Of a DNA stretch of 64,000 nucleotides, positions 22,363 to 33,587 are shown piece after piece. Each line of letters begins with the position of its first letter. The first letter of the stretch is position 1. The position numbers were made by a program, and so were the translations under genes. This stretch comes from Enoplolaimus lenunculus (taxonomy: Eukaryota; Nematoda; Enoplea; Enoplida; Thoracostomopsidae): positions 124,001 through 188,000 of the forward strand of contig JASANG010001451.1 of the NCBI GenBank assembly GCA_030248215.1, given 5' to 3'. The notes below the pieces were generated by a model. It searched no databases. It was not told the DNA's origin and was given only the letters and a program-made list of their open reading frames with translations.

Positions 22363-23442
22363 ATGCAGCAATGTCTTTGTTTCCTTTCCACGCATCCCAG
22401 CAACAGTTTTCTTTCGAATTTTGCTGCTTATTCAGTGAAATTGGGAAATCGAGTGTTTGCTAACACAGAGATGCAATATGCCTATTATAAATGCACAATG
22501 CTCAACGACAGTCGCAAAGCGAGCCAAGTCCTTGAAGCTGTCACTCCAGCGGAAGCTAAAGCAATTTCATCAGCAGCTCAAACGGCCGCATCGTCCCATC
22601 AGATAGCTAAATGGCGCAATGTGCGAGTAAAAGTCATGTTCAAATGCTTATCTGATAAATGTGATCAGAATCCAGATTTTCGTTCACGTTTGCAGCAGAC
22701 AGGTAACACTCTCTTAGTTGAAGCCAACCCATTTGATACATTCTGGGGTGTCGGTTTATCATGGAACAATGTTCCTGAATGCCTTCCTGCGGATGCGTTT
22801 CCAAATTCGAATACACTTGGCAAGTTGCTAATGAAATTGAGATCCACCCTCAATGGCACATCATCCAGAGCAGAATGTTTGTTTGTGTGTGATTCAATCG
22901 GGAAAAGGGTCAAAAGCAATCATTTTTCCACCGTTTTTTGGTCTGGAGCAAATATCCAAACCGTTTTTCATTTAGCCGAATGTACCACACATAGTGGCGT
23001 TTCGCGGGTTTTTATTTTAACTGGTACGAACAATTTATCAATAGACAAGCCATGGGAAAATGGGCGTAATCCTAAAACAGCTGGTGACGGTTCGTTAAAA
23101 CGCGCGAAGCCATCGCGCCTTATTGCAAAATTCAAACAAAATGTGGAATTTTTTGTGCAAAAATATCCTAATGTGCACCTGGTGCTGTTAGAAATTCTAC
23201 CCCGACCTGGTGACGCACCAAAGTTCACGCAAGAGAAGCTCAGCCGTCTTCAAAAAGGCATAACCGATACGAACAAAGGGCTCTCAGCTATTGTAAATGA
23301 ATATTCGTTAAGCAAGCAAATTGAATTAATGTTATGCGAGAAGGAGTTTCAAAAACAATCCTTCTTCATGAAAGACGGTCTGCACTTGTCATCCAGTGGC
23401 ACTGAGCATTTGAAACAGTTGCTAGAACGATTCTTCATCTGA
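22363..23442 (+). CDS. NADAR (YbiA-like) domain fused to an SGNH esterase-like domain
   Basis: This open frame of 359 codons lies 175 bp after pol, in the place an env gene would occupy. Residues about 12-135 match the NADAR family: FLSNFAAYSV, NTEMQYAYYK, KWRNVRVKVMFKCL and the closing NPFDTFWGVGL. NADAR proteins are N-glycosidase-type enzymes; some remove ADP-ribose from guanine bases and bacterial YbiA acts in riboflavin intermediate clean-up. Residues about 170-355 look like an SGNH hydrolase: FVCDSIGKR (block I), ILTGTNNLS (block III) and KDGLHLSSSG (block V, Asp-x-x-His). SGNH esterase domains also occur in ORF1 of some LINEs. No signal peptide or membrane segment is seen, so it does not look like an envelope. 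Its position and orientation argue that it belongs to the retroelement. Confidence 0.8.
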   Translation: MQQCLCFLSTHPSNSFLSNFAAYSVKLGNRVFANTEMQYAYYKCTMLNDSRKASQVLEAVTPAEAKAISSAAQTAASSHQIAKWRNVRVKVMFKCLSDKCDQNPDFRSRLQQTGNTLLVEANPFDTFWGVGLSWNNVPECLPADAFPNSNTLGKLLMKLRSTLNGTSSRAECLFVCDSIGKRVKSNHFSTVFWSGANIQTVFHLAECTTHSGVSRVFILTGTNNLSIDKPWENGRNPKTAGDGSLKRAKPSRLIAKFKQNVEFFVQKYPNVHLVLLEILPRPGDAPKFTQEKLSRLQKGITDTNKGLSAIVNEYSLSKQIELMLCEKEFQKQSFFMKDGLHLSSSGTEHLKQLLERFFI

Positions 23443-23490
23443 TTTTAACATAATTCAAAAATTTTTTTGAACGATCGGCTCCGCCTCTTC

Positions 23491-23499
23491 GGAGGGGGG
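23491..23499 (+). other. Candidate polypurine tract of the Ty3/gypsy element
   Basis: GGAGGGGGG lies 3' of the third frame and just before TGTAAGC. Such a tract primes plus-strand synthesis next to a 3' LTR. Confidence 0.5.
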
Positions 23500-23502
23500 T
23501 TA

Positions 23503-23998
23503 TGTAAGCTGGCGTCAACTAGACGGCTATAACAATTTTGGTATAGAACAAAATTTCAAAATATGCAAAGTAAACGCTTTAGCTATTCAGCGATTTTAGT
23601 ATATAAGCATTGTTGTAAACATGTTATTCCTTCTACAGGATAACAGGCTAGTGTTGCTCTTCCTAGTAGGTTTAAGATATACATGTTGGTAGTGACCAAG
23701 CTTTTATGTAAACATAGTGCGGCTGCCCTGAAAATAATTTATGAAAAGGCTTTGAAAACTAGGAGCACTTGGTTGGTCGGTTGATGCATATAATATAAAC
23801 CATGCCGCATTAAGCTGTTATTAGTACTTTCATAATTGTTATCATAATCGTGCATAATTTTTGCAATTTCACATCGCATCTATTTGTTTTTTGTAAACTG
23901 TAGTAATCTTTTGTTCGTGTTGTTATATGTGGGTGTTTACTGTTTTAGGCTGGTTTACCTTATTTTAGTAAACAAGCTTTAGGCATTGCATGTTTACA
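23503..23998 (+). repeat. Candidate 3' LTR
   Basis: It starts TGTAAGCTGGCG directly after the purine tract and contains a TATATAAGC promoter-like site (about 23610). The end chosen (TGTTTACA) is only the first convenient CA. With no second copy in the window to compare, the LTR call rests on position alone. Confidence 0.25.
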
Positions 23999-24475
23999 GA
24001 GAGAAATTCGTGAGTGAAGCGAGCGAGAAGCCAGACTTATTTTTAGATCATAACACCGCTAAATCACACAAAACCAAGATTTCTTTATTTTGTTGATCAT
24101 ACGAATTGCAAACTACCACAAGGCATTTGCCTGGTACGCTATATTGTCAGCCAGCCCACCCCTGAAACTAAGTTTAGTTGTTCATTTGTAGTCCAAGCGT
24201 TCCAGGACAAGAGACACCCCAGTTAATACCCAATCAGATACGCTGCTATACACCATCAGGTAAAATTGAAACCATTGCAACTCATTGTTGTGTAGCCATT
24301 TCTTACAATTTAGTTTAAGCTTACGCTTAGGCTTAGGCAATATTTAGAATGATTTCTTTACATTCAAATACGAAAGGTTTTGTATATATAACCTGTCTGT
24401 ATGATTCAGGTCTATACTGCCTAGTAAGTTGAAGATAGTTTTTGATTTTGTCAAATTTAATTCATGTTTACACTT

Positions 24476-24763
24476 AGACTTAGTTAGGGTGTGATTTAGA
24501 ATAATTTTCCCACGCAAATACGACTGCTTTTGCAAATGGACCGAAATAGAATTTTACCCATGGATTATTCACAAATTTCAAACTAATCAAACTAACCATT
24601 GTAGTAATTTAAGCAGGTGAGACTTAGTTAGGGTGTGATTTAGAATAATTTTCCCACGCAAATACGACTGCTTTTGCAAATGGACCGAAATAGAATTTTA
24701 CCCATGGATTATTCACAAATTTCAAACTAATCAAACTAACCATTGTAGTAATTTAAGCAGGTG
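24476..24763. repeat. Perfect 144-bp tandem duplication
   Basis: The unit starting AGACTTAGTTAGGGTG (24476-24619) is repeated without a visible difference at 24620-24763. Confidence 0.95.
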
Positions 24764-25507
24764 ATATAACTATCTAGAAAATCTAGAAATTATCATAACT
24801 AATATTTCTGGAATGCGTTAGTATCTACAATAGAATGCCGTCTTCAAAGTCAGGTAATCGTAAAACAACAAGCGGTCTCATCAAAAGATACATTTCAGCT
24901 AAAATATTTTAGTTACCCCAGCCACTACTCCAGAGTTTCAGCCTAAACTACTAAAAATAGGTAACCAATAGCGCGTGGAAAACAGCTGGTTTTACCATCG
25001 TAAAGCTTTAAGAAAATACCAGTCCGCACTTACAGGATACGATGGGGTGAGAGCGTTGTCGGATATCGAATCCCGTGCCAAAAATTTTGTGACAACTGGC
25101 AAAGATATGCTAGCTTGATGTACCCACTAATATACCAGTTTTTGGATTGCGATGCTAGCGTTAGCTTCAGTTAGTGTGGTGTAGCTAGGAAATGCCAATG
25201 GAAAACGTAAATGAAATAGTTTGAAACTAACAGACATTAAATACTCTAAATTTCGTAGTTCATTCATTCTAAGCGTAACTTATACTTCCTATGTATCAGG
25301 ATCCCAAGTGTTGGGCACAGTTTTAAATCTGGGCGTTATAAATATCAATTCCAAACAAACACTTCGCCAAAAAAAGCTTATAAAATAGCTAAACGACTGA
25401 TGCCTATATTCTAAAATACCGAAATACAACTAGGCCAGTCTAAATATTGTTCGATTGATTTTTTGCAGGTATACCGACGCCGAACGTCTCACATCACATT
25501 TCGGCAG

Positions 25508-25655
25508 ACCTGTAGCCAGCTCACCTTGCTAGGGGGCTAAAAAATTTTCAGTGGACGTGCAAGTATTTTCGTTAACTTACATACAATGTTGAAAGTTTTC
25601 TAAGGGGGCGAAAATTTTTCAAGGGGGACTTGGGTCCGCATAGCGGTGCTTGGGC
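25508..25655 (+). mobile_element. Family A MITE
   Basis: The left end CCTGTAGCCAGCTCACCTTG and the GGGGGCTAAAAAATTTTCAG core are clear. The right end is diverged. Confidence 0.6.
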
Positions 25656-26987
25656 AGATATCTATGCTTTCTAGTCATACAGCATTTCGAATAAGTTATC
25701 TTTTCGATACAATTTTTATTTTGAGTGAGATTACACAAATTATAATCGATGCCTTGAGATATACAAACCTTGAAATTGATACTAAAAACCTTTTAAAATA
25801 TCTCAAATATTTTTCATTCAAATTTTGACAAATAAATTTGAAATATAAAAAAATTTAAGGGTATACGTTTACAAAAATTCAAAAACACTTCGATGTTGTA
25901 CTGCACACAGAAATACTTGCAATTTTTACACATGCAAACGTCAAACTCCAAAAGCGTATTTCAAAGCTAAGAATGATCTTTAGGGTAACGCCGCGCCGGC
26001 GTGCAGCATGATAAATTTTTTTGTTGAAAATTGACGAACACCACCAAATAGACTTTGCCTATATTTTTGTTAGCAACGCATAGCGGCATGTGACAGTAAA
26101 GTAGAAGCGCAATCCTTACTCGTAAAGTTCGAAAATCCGAGGCTACGGCAATAGCTGGAAAAGCTTCAGAAAAACCTAATTAAGAACGGTGATTTGGTGA
26201 ACTGAAGATACGATGGTATTGTAAACGAAAGTGAAATCAACTAAACGAACTCTAACCTAAATTAGGCCTCTCAATCTGATGTATGCAAACATTACTGTTA
26301 TACTTTGGCCAATCAAAAACGGTGATTTCATTCAAACGCCCGAGCCACAACTTGCTATTTTTAGGGATTCCTAGGGCGCTGCCTAATTTTTATTTCAAGT
26401 ACATGTTCCTTAGTAAAGTTATTAGGTTTTAAGGTCATAACAGTACCTTCCTTATATACTAATTTTCATTCCAACACAAGTTTCTTAGTAAAGTTATAAG
26501 GTTATAGCGTATACTATAAAATAGCTTTTCAGCCACCACAGAACATTTGCAAAATTCAATTGTTCAGTACGCTAATTTACAAGTAAATTTTTCTATATTA
26601 ATGAACTTGGAATTAATTTCAGTCGAAAATAGTAATTTTAATTCGCGAAACTTGTCAGAGTAAATTATCTGGCTTGGGTGCAACTCACATATATTAGCTT
26701 GAACGATGTGTTTAATCTCTGAAAAACATGGCAAATGAAGTGTTTTTTACTGACGGATCCAAGAGAAAAGAGCCTACACCCGCGTAAGCCCTTCAACAGG
26801 ACTCAAAACCAATATTTTGTATCAAAGTTTAGCACTAAACTGCGGTTCGGCTTGTCGTTAGCTTCGCCTGATAGTATTTTTCCAATATTATATCTCGCGC
26901 TGTTCTCTTTTTACATTTCACATGCATACGTTCTTGTGCATTTAAGTAATCTCCGAAGTTTCAACGGTCACGGGGACCTCGGAATAT

Positions 26988-27178
26988 CACTGGTGCAGCA
27001 ACAAATCCAGAAATTTCTGACGAGTGGCTGGCTGGTAAAAGTTATTAAATGCAATTTTTACTCTATGCTATATATGCCAATTTTGTAGAGCAAATTGTAA
27101 TACAGGGATCTTACCATTTTATCACAAAAAAATCTGACGTGGGGAACATGCACCGCCTCTGGATCCGCGTGTGATACT
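26988..27178. mobile_element. Family B MITE
   Basis: The left end ATCCAGAAATTTCTGACG is inverted at the right as CCTCTGGATCCGCG. The core TTTTTACTCTATGCTATATA...TTACCATTTTATCA is shared with the copies at 43722 and 51250. Confidence 0.6.
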
Positions 27179-27272
27179 GTGCAACGGCGTAGAGCCGTCT
27201 TCTTGGCTGTCCGAGCTTTTTTTCAGGGTATGCTCGGAAATAACAACCTCAATATAACATATTGCACCATTC

Positions 27273-27669
27273 CAGGGTGCAACCGGAATTCCGGTTCCGG
27301 CATTTTTTCACCTTCCGGTTCCGGTTCCGGTTCCGGTAAATTTTTACCGGATTTAAAAATTCCGGTATTATAATTTGGCCGTTTTCTTAACTTTGCTAAT
27401 TTTTAAGAATCTCTTTTGAAAGCCACTTGTACTCCGAATATAAGCCATTGATGGTGGATTTCACTTCAGTCGATGATGAAAATCTAAAATACAACAAATA
27501 AAATAAACACCTATGTTCGACTAAGGTTATTTCACAAATAATAGGGCAAAAAATAAGATTAAAATGAAATTTTTGGTGAAATGCATTTTTCATTTTCCGG
27601 TTCCGGTTCCGGTAAAATTTTCAAGTTCCGGTTCCGGTTCCGGTAAATTGTAATTCCGGTTGCACCCTG
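27273..27669. mobile_element. hAT-type MITE with intact 8-bp target duplication
   Basis: CACCATTC flanks both sides (27265-27272 and 27670-27677). The terminal repeats are CAGGGTGCAACCGGAATT and its inverse. CAGGG ends and an 8-bp duplication are hAT hallmarks. Both ends carry arrays of CCGGTT/GGTTCC hexamers pointing inward. No transposase is present. Confidence 0.9.
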
Positions 27670-27960
27670 CACCATTCATTTCAGCCCTGAACAGAATACC
27701 ATAGGCCATTGAGCTTAGTCACCTCAACACCCAAGCTTCAAAATGAAATGCCAAAAATCAACAGCACTCACTACAACGTTACACTGTCCACTGTGCAATA
27801 CAAACAAACTTCACAGGGGGTTGCTTAAATACACCACGTAAACAACATTAACAACACTTATTTCACCCCCCCCCCCGTATTCAATTTGACTCTTTCAACG
27901 TTGAGTGAGACGACACTGCAATGAAACGAACGACAGGAGTGTACCGAGAGATGGTATGGG

Positions 27961-28158
27961 ACCACTAGCGAGCAGCGAATCCAGAAGGGAACGGGAGGAT
28001 TCCCGCTGTCCGAAAATTTTTTGTGGTAATATGCTACAGTATGTTACAATAATCCCCCCTCCAGAAAATTGGCACATATATGGGATACAGTAAAAATTGC
28101 GTTTCGTAACTTATGTCATTATGCTCTCTTGTCAGAAATTTCTGGATCCGCCGATGAT
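27961..28158. mobile_element. Family B MITE
   Basis: The left end is AGCGAATCCAGAAGGGA and the right end GTCAGAAATTTCTGGATCCG. The core (ATGGGATACAGTAAAAATTG, CGTTTCGTAACTTATG) is the inverse of the core at 43722. Confidence 0.6.
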
Positions 28159-28659
28159 GGGATGGCCTCCCTGGAATCAAATTCTTTTTGTCAAATAGAA
28201 GCATTGTATCATTTAGTAATCGTTAACGATCAGCCAATTATATTTTACAACCAATATTTTATAGTTTTTCTTATCCGATGCCCCCGCCAGTTCAAAATTC
28301 CTACTTACTCATCACTGGCGAAGGAGCGGGTTTATAGTGGAAGGAGTCGTCAACACCGCGGTGGCTAAGCTTTTAAAAGTGTATTTTAATAATACGGAAA
28401 AGAATTTATTCATTATGAAAACATTTTCATCCAAAATGTTTGTTTGCAACATTAATATTAACAAAGGAAACACGCACGCATTATAGATGTAATTTGCAGT
28501 TCAATGAGCTAAATGCATAATGCATTATTGAATTAATGGACGTGCTTTAAAATGTAACATTGGGCGGCAATATTGCAATAAGTGTGCGTTTAGTGGGCAG
28601 AAACAAAAATTTGGCCGGGGTTGGGGAAGGTGAAGACTTCGATAATATACTGAAAACAT

Positions 28660-28821
28660 GCCCGCAGCCAGCTAACCTTGATATTGGGGCTAAAAAAATT
28701 TCAGGAGGGGCATATTACAAGGGTCTCGTTAACTTACAAGCAATGTTGAAAAATTTCTAGGGCGGCCAAAATTTTTCTAAGAGATGCTGAACCTTCTCTG
28801 ACCACCCTTAGCTACGGGCCC
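28660..28821 (+). mobile_element. Family A MITE, near full length
   Basis: CCCGCAGCCAGCTAACCTTG begins the element and TTAGCTACGGGCCCG ends it, with all internal family blocks in order. Confidence 0.7.
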
Positions 28822-28879
28822 GACTGAAAGATTTGATGTGTGCAAAATATTTGTTGTTTTGTCAAGGTTTAGAGATGAA

Positions 28880-29185
28880 TCTATGACAATTCGCTGCTCG
28901 ACAACGTCCCACCCGACAGCGTCCCATCGTGAAAGAATGCGCCAGTAAGCACACTGTGCTCACGGTTATAAAAGATGGTGAAGTGCTCATATAGCACTGA
29001 GTTTTCCGTCCAGCTATGTTTCTGTGTTGACCTTAAGCTTATAGACTAATCGGTTCTAGAGTTAATCGTCAATAACTATGTTTATGTTTAGGCTTAGGTT
29101 TAGGATTTAACGCTTAAATTTATTCATAGATTAAAGGATACTGTAGAGCGGCAATTTGTTGGGCGACGAATTGTCGCAAACTTTT
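28880..29185. mobile_element. Family D MITE (GACAA/TTGTCG ends, TTAGG core)
   Basis: GACAATTCGCTGCTCGACAACG on the left faces GGGCGACGAATTGTCGC on the right. The interior holds GTTTAGGCTTAGGTTTAGG. Confidence 0.5.
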
Positions 29186-29474
29186 ACTACTGATTTCACT
29201 TGAATTCACTGAACGTGAGCAAACTGCATTAGATTTTAAACACATTGAAACAGACATTAAACAAAATTGCAAATGAAAGCGATCAAATGGAATTAGATAT
29301 ATTGTTGCTGCAATTCAAAAAGCCACAAATGTTTTTCAATTTAACCGCACGGTTTCAGGAGTGTAATTGTTATTTTTCACTCATCCGGTAAAAAACAGTT
29401 TACACATTCAAGTTTTTCTACATTATCTCGTTTCAAGTTTATGAAAATTTGTGGCGGATAGAGAATCACAAATT

Positions 29475-29565
29475 TTTAGCCGTGCTTTAAATTTCATAGC
29501 CCGAGGGTATACCCACGTCAAAATTTTTTACCCGTACCCGCGGGTAGCGTGCAGGTCTGGTGGCT
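29475..29565. mobile_element. GGGTAA-type fragment (family E related)
   Basis: GCCGTGCTTTAAATTTCATA, then TTTTTTACCCGTACCCGCGG. A similar short form lies at 53405-53525 (CCGCGCTTTGAAATTCTTTA). Confidence 0.4.
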
Positions 29566-30734
29566 AATGTATAAAACAAGGCCGGTCACAGTAGTATAAG
29601 CATATCCCTAAACCCAATCCTAAGCTTAATCCTATGCCTAAGCAACGCTTGTAAGGCTTAAAAGTTGACTCGAATCTTGCTCTCTACAATAAAACCGCCG
29701 AACTGAACGATAAAAGTTTTTCAACGCTCCTATCAGCAGTACTTTATGCAGTGTTGTGTGTGAAATATTTAAATTTTATATGCAGTTTTAAAAAAAGTAC
29801 AATTTAAAAAAAACTTGTGAATTGCAGCTAAAATTCAATCTCGATAACAATTAATTACTTCTACTTTGTCGGGGGGGGAACTATTATTTACCGAAACAAT
29901 GTACTTGTATATAAACGAACTGTCACTAATAATTTATATCACAGTTACACTCAGGGGTGGCGAAGTTAGAGTTGACTGTAGAAAGAAAGATGAGTTGTTG
30001 GCTTTTATTGCAAAAGTGACTATGTCTCAAATTTGTAATGTTTCAGCAAATCGGTCATAATTTCTACATTAAATATTTATTTGGTATGTAAAACATATTA
30101 AGCTAATTAACCACGTAAGTAATGTTTCTTGAATTGTCCAGTATTTCTAAATTTTTTGCGAAAGGCATACGTTTAATGCCAGTTGACCGACCGAGCAAGA
30201 GCGTAATCAGGGGACGGTTTCAGGTGTCAACCCCCCCTCTGCGATTTTTGTATAAAGGGTTTTGCAATTTTGGTTTCGCTCTTAACAACTCATTTCAGGC
30301 AGCACGCGGGAACAGTGGTGTCTGGCTGACGGTGTCAGTAAATACCCCTGAAAAATATAAAGGTGTCGCCGACTGCCCTAAAACATAGAAAAGTTTCGCT
30401 GACAGCCCTAAAAAACCTACCAAAACTAAAGCCTCGCGGTAAAATTTGAAACATTTAACGCAAAAAATGGCTAGCTTCTTTGTTCGCTTCGCACGAGAAA
30501 TTTCCTATACTACTCGGCGTTTGACACTTTACTGCCTACCAGTAGTCGGATTGTTTCCTATGCCGGCCTTAAACTTTAACCTCAATGACCACTTCGTTTT
30601 TTGAGGGGAAATCTTTTCTGCGCCCTGGTTTGATACCCCCATGAAAAACATCGTTCTCAACCCGTGATTTATTAGCCCCATAATCACCGTGGTATGCAAG
30701 GATTCAGATCAGGGAAGATATGCCTCCCCGAAAT

Positions 30735-30845
30735 TCAGGCAAACGGTAAAAAGGCAGTGTTAGACGTTTTGTAACAACCTGCTGGAATAAAGTTATATTC
30801 TACCGAAATGAAATCCTGGCTAAGTAGGTACGCGTAACCAAACAA
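30735..30845 (-). mobile_element. Family C MITE terminus
   Basis: AATAAAGTTATATTCTACCG followed by AAATGAAATCCTGGCTAAG parallels 985-1045. Confidence 0.4.
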
Positions 30846-30951
30846 GTGACAAGGTAGGCACGAAAATATACCACGTAATACTTCAACGATTCTACAAGTA
30901 GCCAGATAAGTGTTCTTCACTTATACCTAATCAACACTTGACTAAACCTAC

Positions 30952-31206
30952 CGTTTGAAACATGCGATCACCACCGTGACCAGCTTCAATTTGCGCTCCG
31001 AGCAAGACCACACTTCGACGACGTCCTCGATCATTCAACGACGACGATCCGACGTCTTCTGCAGCGGCGCGATGCAACTCGCCAGCGGATCCAGCAGATC
31101 GCAAGCGACCTTTTAATGTTGCAAACGGTCGCATTAACGCCGCTGCCGCCGCTGACGTCGCTGCGTTCCAAGACGTCGACGCCGACGATGACGTCGATGC
31201 GATCAT
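30952..31206 (-). CDS. RAPGEF1: Candidate first coding exon of RAPGEF1
   Basis: On the minus strand the first ATG (31206) in a long open frame starts MIASTSSSASTS, continues LMRPFATLKGRLRSAGSAGE, and reaches a donor (ACG|GTAGGT) after exactly 85 codons in phase 0, the phase the exon at 17655 needs. The composition (CpG-rich, Ser/Ala/Arg-rich, basic) suits a disordered N-terminus. Vertebrate C3G also has a basic disordered start before the helical region. The frame is open a further 169 codons upstream without an ATG, across a CCAAT-box region, and I treat that part as 5' UTR and promoter. The joining intron would be about 13.3 kb and would contain the Ty3/gypsy element. The link is inferred from strand, phase and promoter signals. 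The exon could belong to another minus-strand gene. Confidence 0.4.
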
Positions 31207-31503
31207 TCTCGAATGTCGACCCGCGTCACGTCTCACCGCAACGACGTCGTCGCCGCTGTTACAAACGCCACCGTCGCGACTACTGGATCGTGACGACGAG
31301 CAACAACGATCGTCAACTTCGTCAACGTTGTTCTGTTGCGTCGACGAAACGCAACTCGGCCGCCGAAATATTGAATTTTGACTGGACGAGTTGCGTTTAT
31401 TGATCGCAGCGACGGCAACGGCAGCTGTTGAGATCGATTTGCGAGCGACGCGGCCAACCGATGAACTTCGATGCTTGACGAAGCGGCGAAATCCACCGCC
31501 AAC

Positions 31504-31740
31504 GCCGTTGTTCTTCGAAACGCAATTTGATTGGTCAGTTAGTTTGGCGGATGCGATTAGAGCGCTGCGATCTGATTGGTTGTTGCTGGCGTATGGAGGA
31601 CGCTGACAGCGGGGCTTGCGGTGGCGTGGATCTGAAACAGTATCGAATATATGTACAGACAGCGAAGGGTAATGTTTGTAATATGGCGCAAAATTTGCCC
31701 GTAGCAGGAGCACAGCCAGAGGTGCTCAAACCGCCCCCTT
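31504..31740 (-). promoter_or_regulatory. CCAAT/GC-box promoter of a minus-strand gene
   Basis: Two CCAATCA boxes (inverse ATTGG at 31530-31534 and 31575-31579) and a GGGGGCGG GC box (31731-31740) lie within 220 bp of CpG-rich DNA that stands out from the AT-rich surroundings. Such boxes work in either orientation, so transcription toward the plus side is also possible. Confidence 0.45.
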
Positions 31741-31899
31741 GGCAGTGATCCTGGTGTTCTACAAAAATTACTTTATGTGTCCTTACAGGACAACAGATTT
31801 ATACCCGTGAAATTCCAGGAAGTGTTAAAAATAAACACATTTTTACAGGTTTGGCAATTTTAGGCTGGCTGTATTTTAATAGTATTTCACGGTGCGCGG

Positions 31900-32700
31900 A
31901 GTGTGGACTGGAGAGCAGTAGGCCACCAACTCTTTTCGAATAGCTCGTGTACCGACTGGAGCCACACTCACGAATCGTTCACCACCATCATACAAAATGA
32001 ATTTCACATCCGGATATATCAAAGTGCTGTAATTGCTTCTGGTGTTTCGCTCGCTTCGCTAACGAAGTCTCCGGATGGCGCTGTACTTTACGGTGCCGGA
32101 AGCCGGTGCGTGCCGCAGCACGCTGCTATGCGTTGCTATCAGAAATATAAGCAAAATCTGTTCGGCGGGGGGCGCGGCGAGTATAACGCAACCTTACCAG
32201 CGCTGTTTTAAGTTTGTATTTAGGTTGCATTGCCTATATCTAATAACAGTTGAAATGCCTAATATTTCATGTATAATCAACCTCTCGCGTGAACGCATAT
32301 TCATAACAAAATGACGTTGACTTCATTTGTACGCAATCATCGCATACCAATTTTGTTCTACTAAATAAAATCAAAGGTCTGTGTATTTGCACCGTTATAT
32401 ATTTTTACAGAGCTTTCAATTTGTTTCATAATCTCATAAACCAGGTGGATCTGATTCCGTACGTAGTGATTTTATGGTAAAATTTGAAATTTTTATATTA
32501 TTGAAAACTTAGCCACCCACAGATCCGAAGACGCTCCTGTGGTGCCTGTATTTCGAACTCGTGCAGTATCGTCTGGAGCCGTATGGCGTAGTCCGGCACC
32601 TTGCGCCCTGTATATTAGCTGGCGTATCATTTCCGGATGGCACCGCAAAGCAAGTGGCGCACGGTGCCGCACGGTTCCACAATCATCCATGAATAGAGCT
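31900..32700. repeat. Two related GC-richer blocks (31900-32150 and 32520-32690)
   Basis: Both contain a GACTGGAGCC/GTCTGGAGCC block, a TCCGGATGGC block and CACGGTGC/GGTGCCG motifs in the same order. CACGGTGCGCGG at the left and GCGCACGGTGCCGCACGG at the right hint at palindromic ends. They are probably two copies or two arms of an unnamed element. Confidence 0.35.
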
Positions 32701-33587
32701 TTCTGGAGCTAAAAATTATTCTCTGGTTCACACAAGTTAAACCATCCAGAGATGACATAATGTTTATTATATCCACAAATGTTTATTATATCCACACTCG
32801 AAATTTCTGTACAATTGAGGAAAGCCGACTGCTAAAGATTTTAAATTTTCCTCGATCGCTATGGTTACGCTGTTCTGAAATGCAGTCCTGATGTCTACGA
32901 CCCTGTAACGCAACAAAAATATAACTCACATAGCACCATGCCTATGTCGAAATCGGTTAGCAATCCGTTCACACAAAAATAAAACACCTCAAATAGGTTT
33001 AAAGTAAACAAACAGCTAAATATTACAAAATTTAATCGAAATTACAATTAATATGTCTATATTATTAAAGCTGGAACGCCACACATACGTAATTTACGCA
33101 TTGTTCCAGCTTTTATTTCTATGCTTGTTTTGAATTTCGATACAAGGAACAGAATATTGTAGCTAATAAAGTAGGTAGGTATAAATGCCGATTTTACATA
33201 CACGAAATCATGAATTAAGATTCAAAATCATACTCAATATCTGTTTGCAACCAAAACAATACGGTTCCTGATAACAGCAAAATTTTACCCTCAACTAAGT
33301 TTAAGCTTCTAAATCATTTATAGAAATGTTGCACAGCTATTAATAAGAATAACCATAACTTATGTTTAATTAAACGAAGCGGCCCACAGGTATACGTAAT
33401 GGGGCGAGGTTGTGCCTGACTGGTTGAAAAAAATTTATATTGATAGGTATATGGAGTGAAAAATATTGCCTGTCACATTATCAACTAATATACGATTTGC
33501 TCAAAAGCTTCAGTTGCACACCCTAAGGCACTTTCCAGGCGGCGCTCATACGTTCACGGAATCCAATCTCAGACTAAAGCTTAACAC

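Larger units (their letters stand above)
17760..23998 (+). mobile_element. Ty3/gypsy element with PWWP integrase and a NADAR-SGNH third frame
   Basis: The order gag, protease, RT, RNase H, integrase identifies Ty3/gypsy. The frames are nearly open and the element looks close to whole, with about one break visible in pol, so it is probably young. Gag and pol overlap in different frames, as in relatives that use ribosomal frameshifting. A purine tract (GGAGGGGGG, about 23491) followed by TGTAAGC suggests the start of a 3' LTR at 23503. No matching 5' LTR is visible between the RAPGEF1 exon at 17655 and gag, so the outer limits are approximate. It lies antisense in the host intron. Confidence 0.8.
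23999..30951. other. Remainder of the large 5' RAPGEF1 intron
   Basis: No exon is supported on either strand. It contains a perfect tandem duplication, MITEs of families A, B and D, a hAT element and GGGTAA pieces. The small open frames lie inside these repeats. Confidence 0.5.

Noticed and set aside
22363-23442. The NADAR-SGNH frame considered as an independent host gene
   Set aside because: It has the same strand as pol, lies 175 bp after it and before the purine tract, and has no intron. Membership of the element is the simpler reading.
31116-31403. Plus-strand frame over the CpG-rich block
   Set aside because: It is Arg/Thr-rich low-complexity sequence, as expected opposite a Ser/Ala/Arg-rich frame, and no splice or start signals support it.
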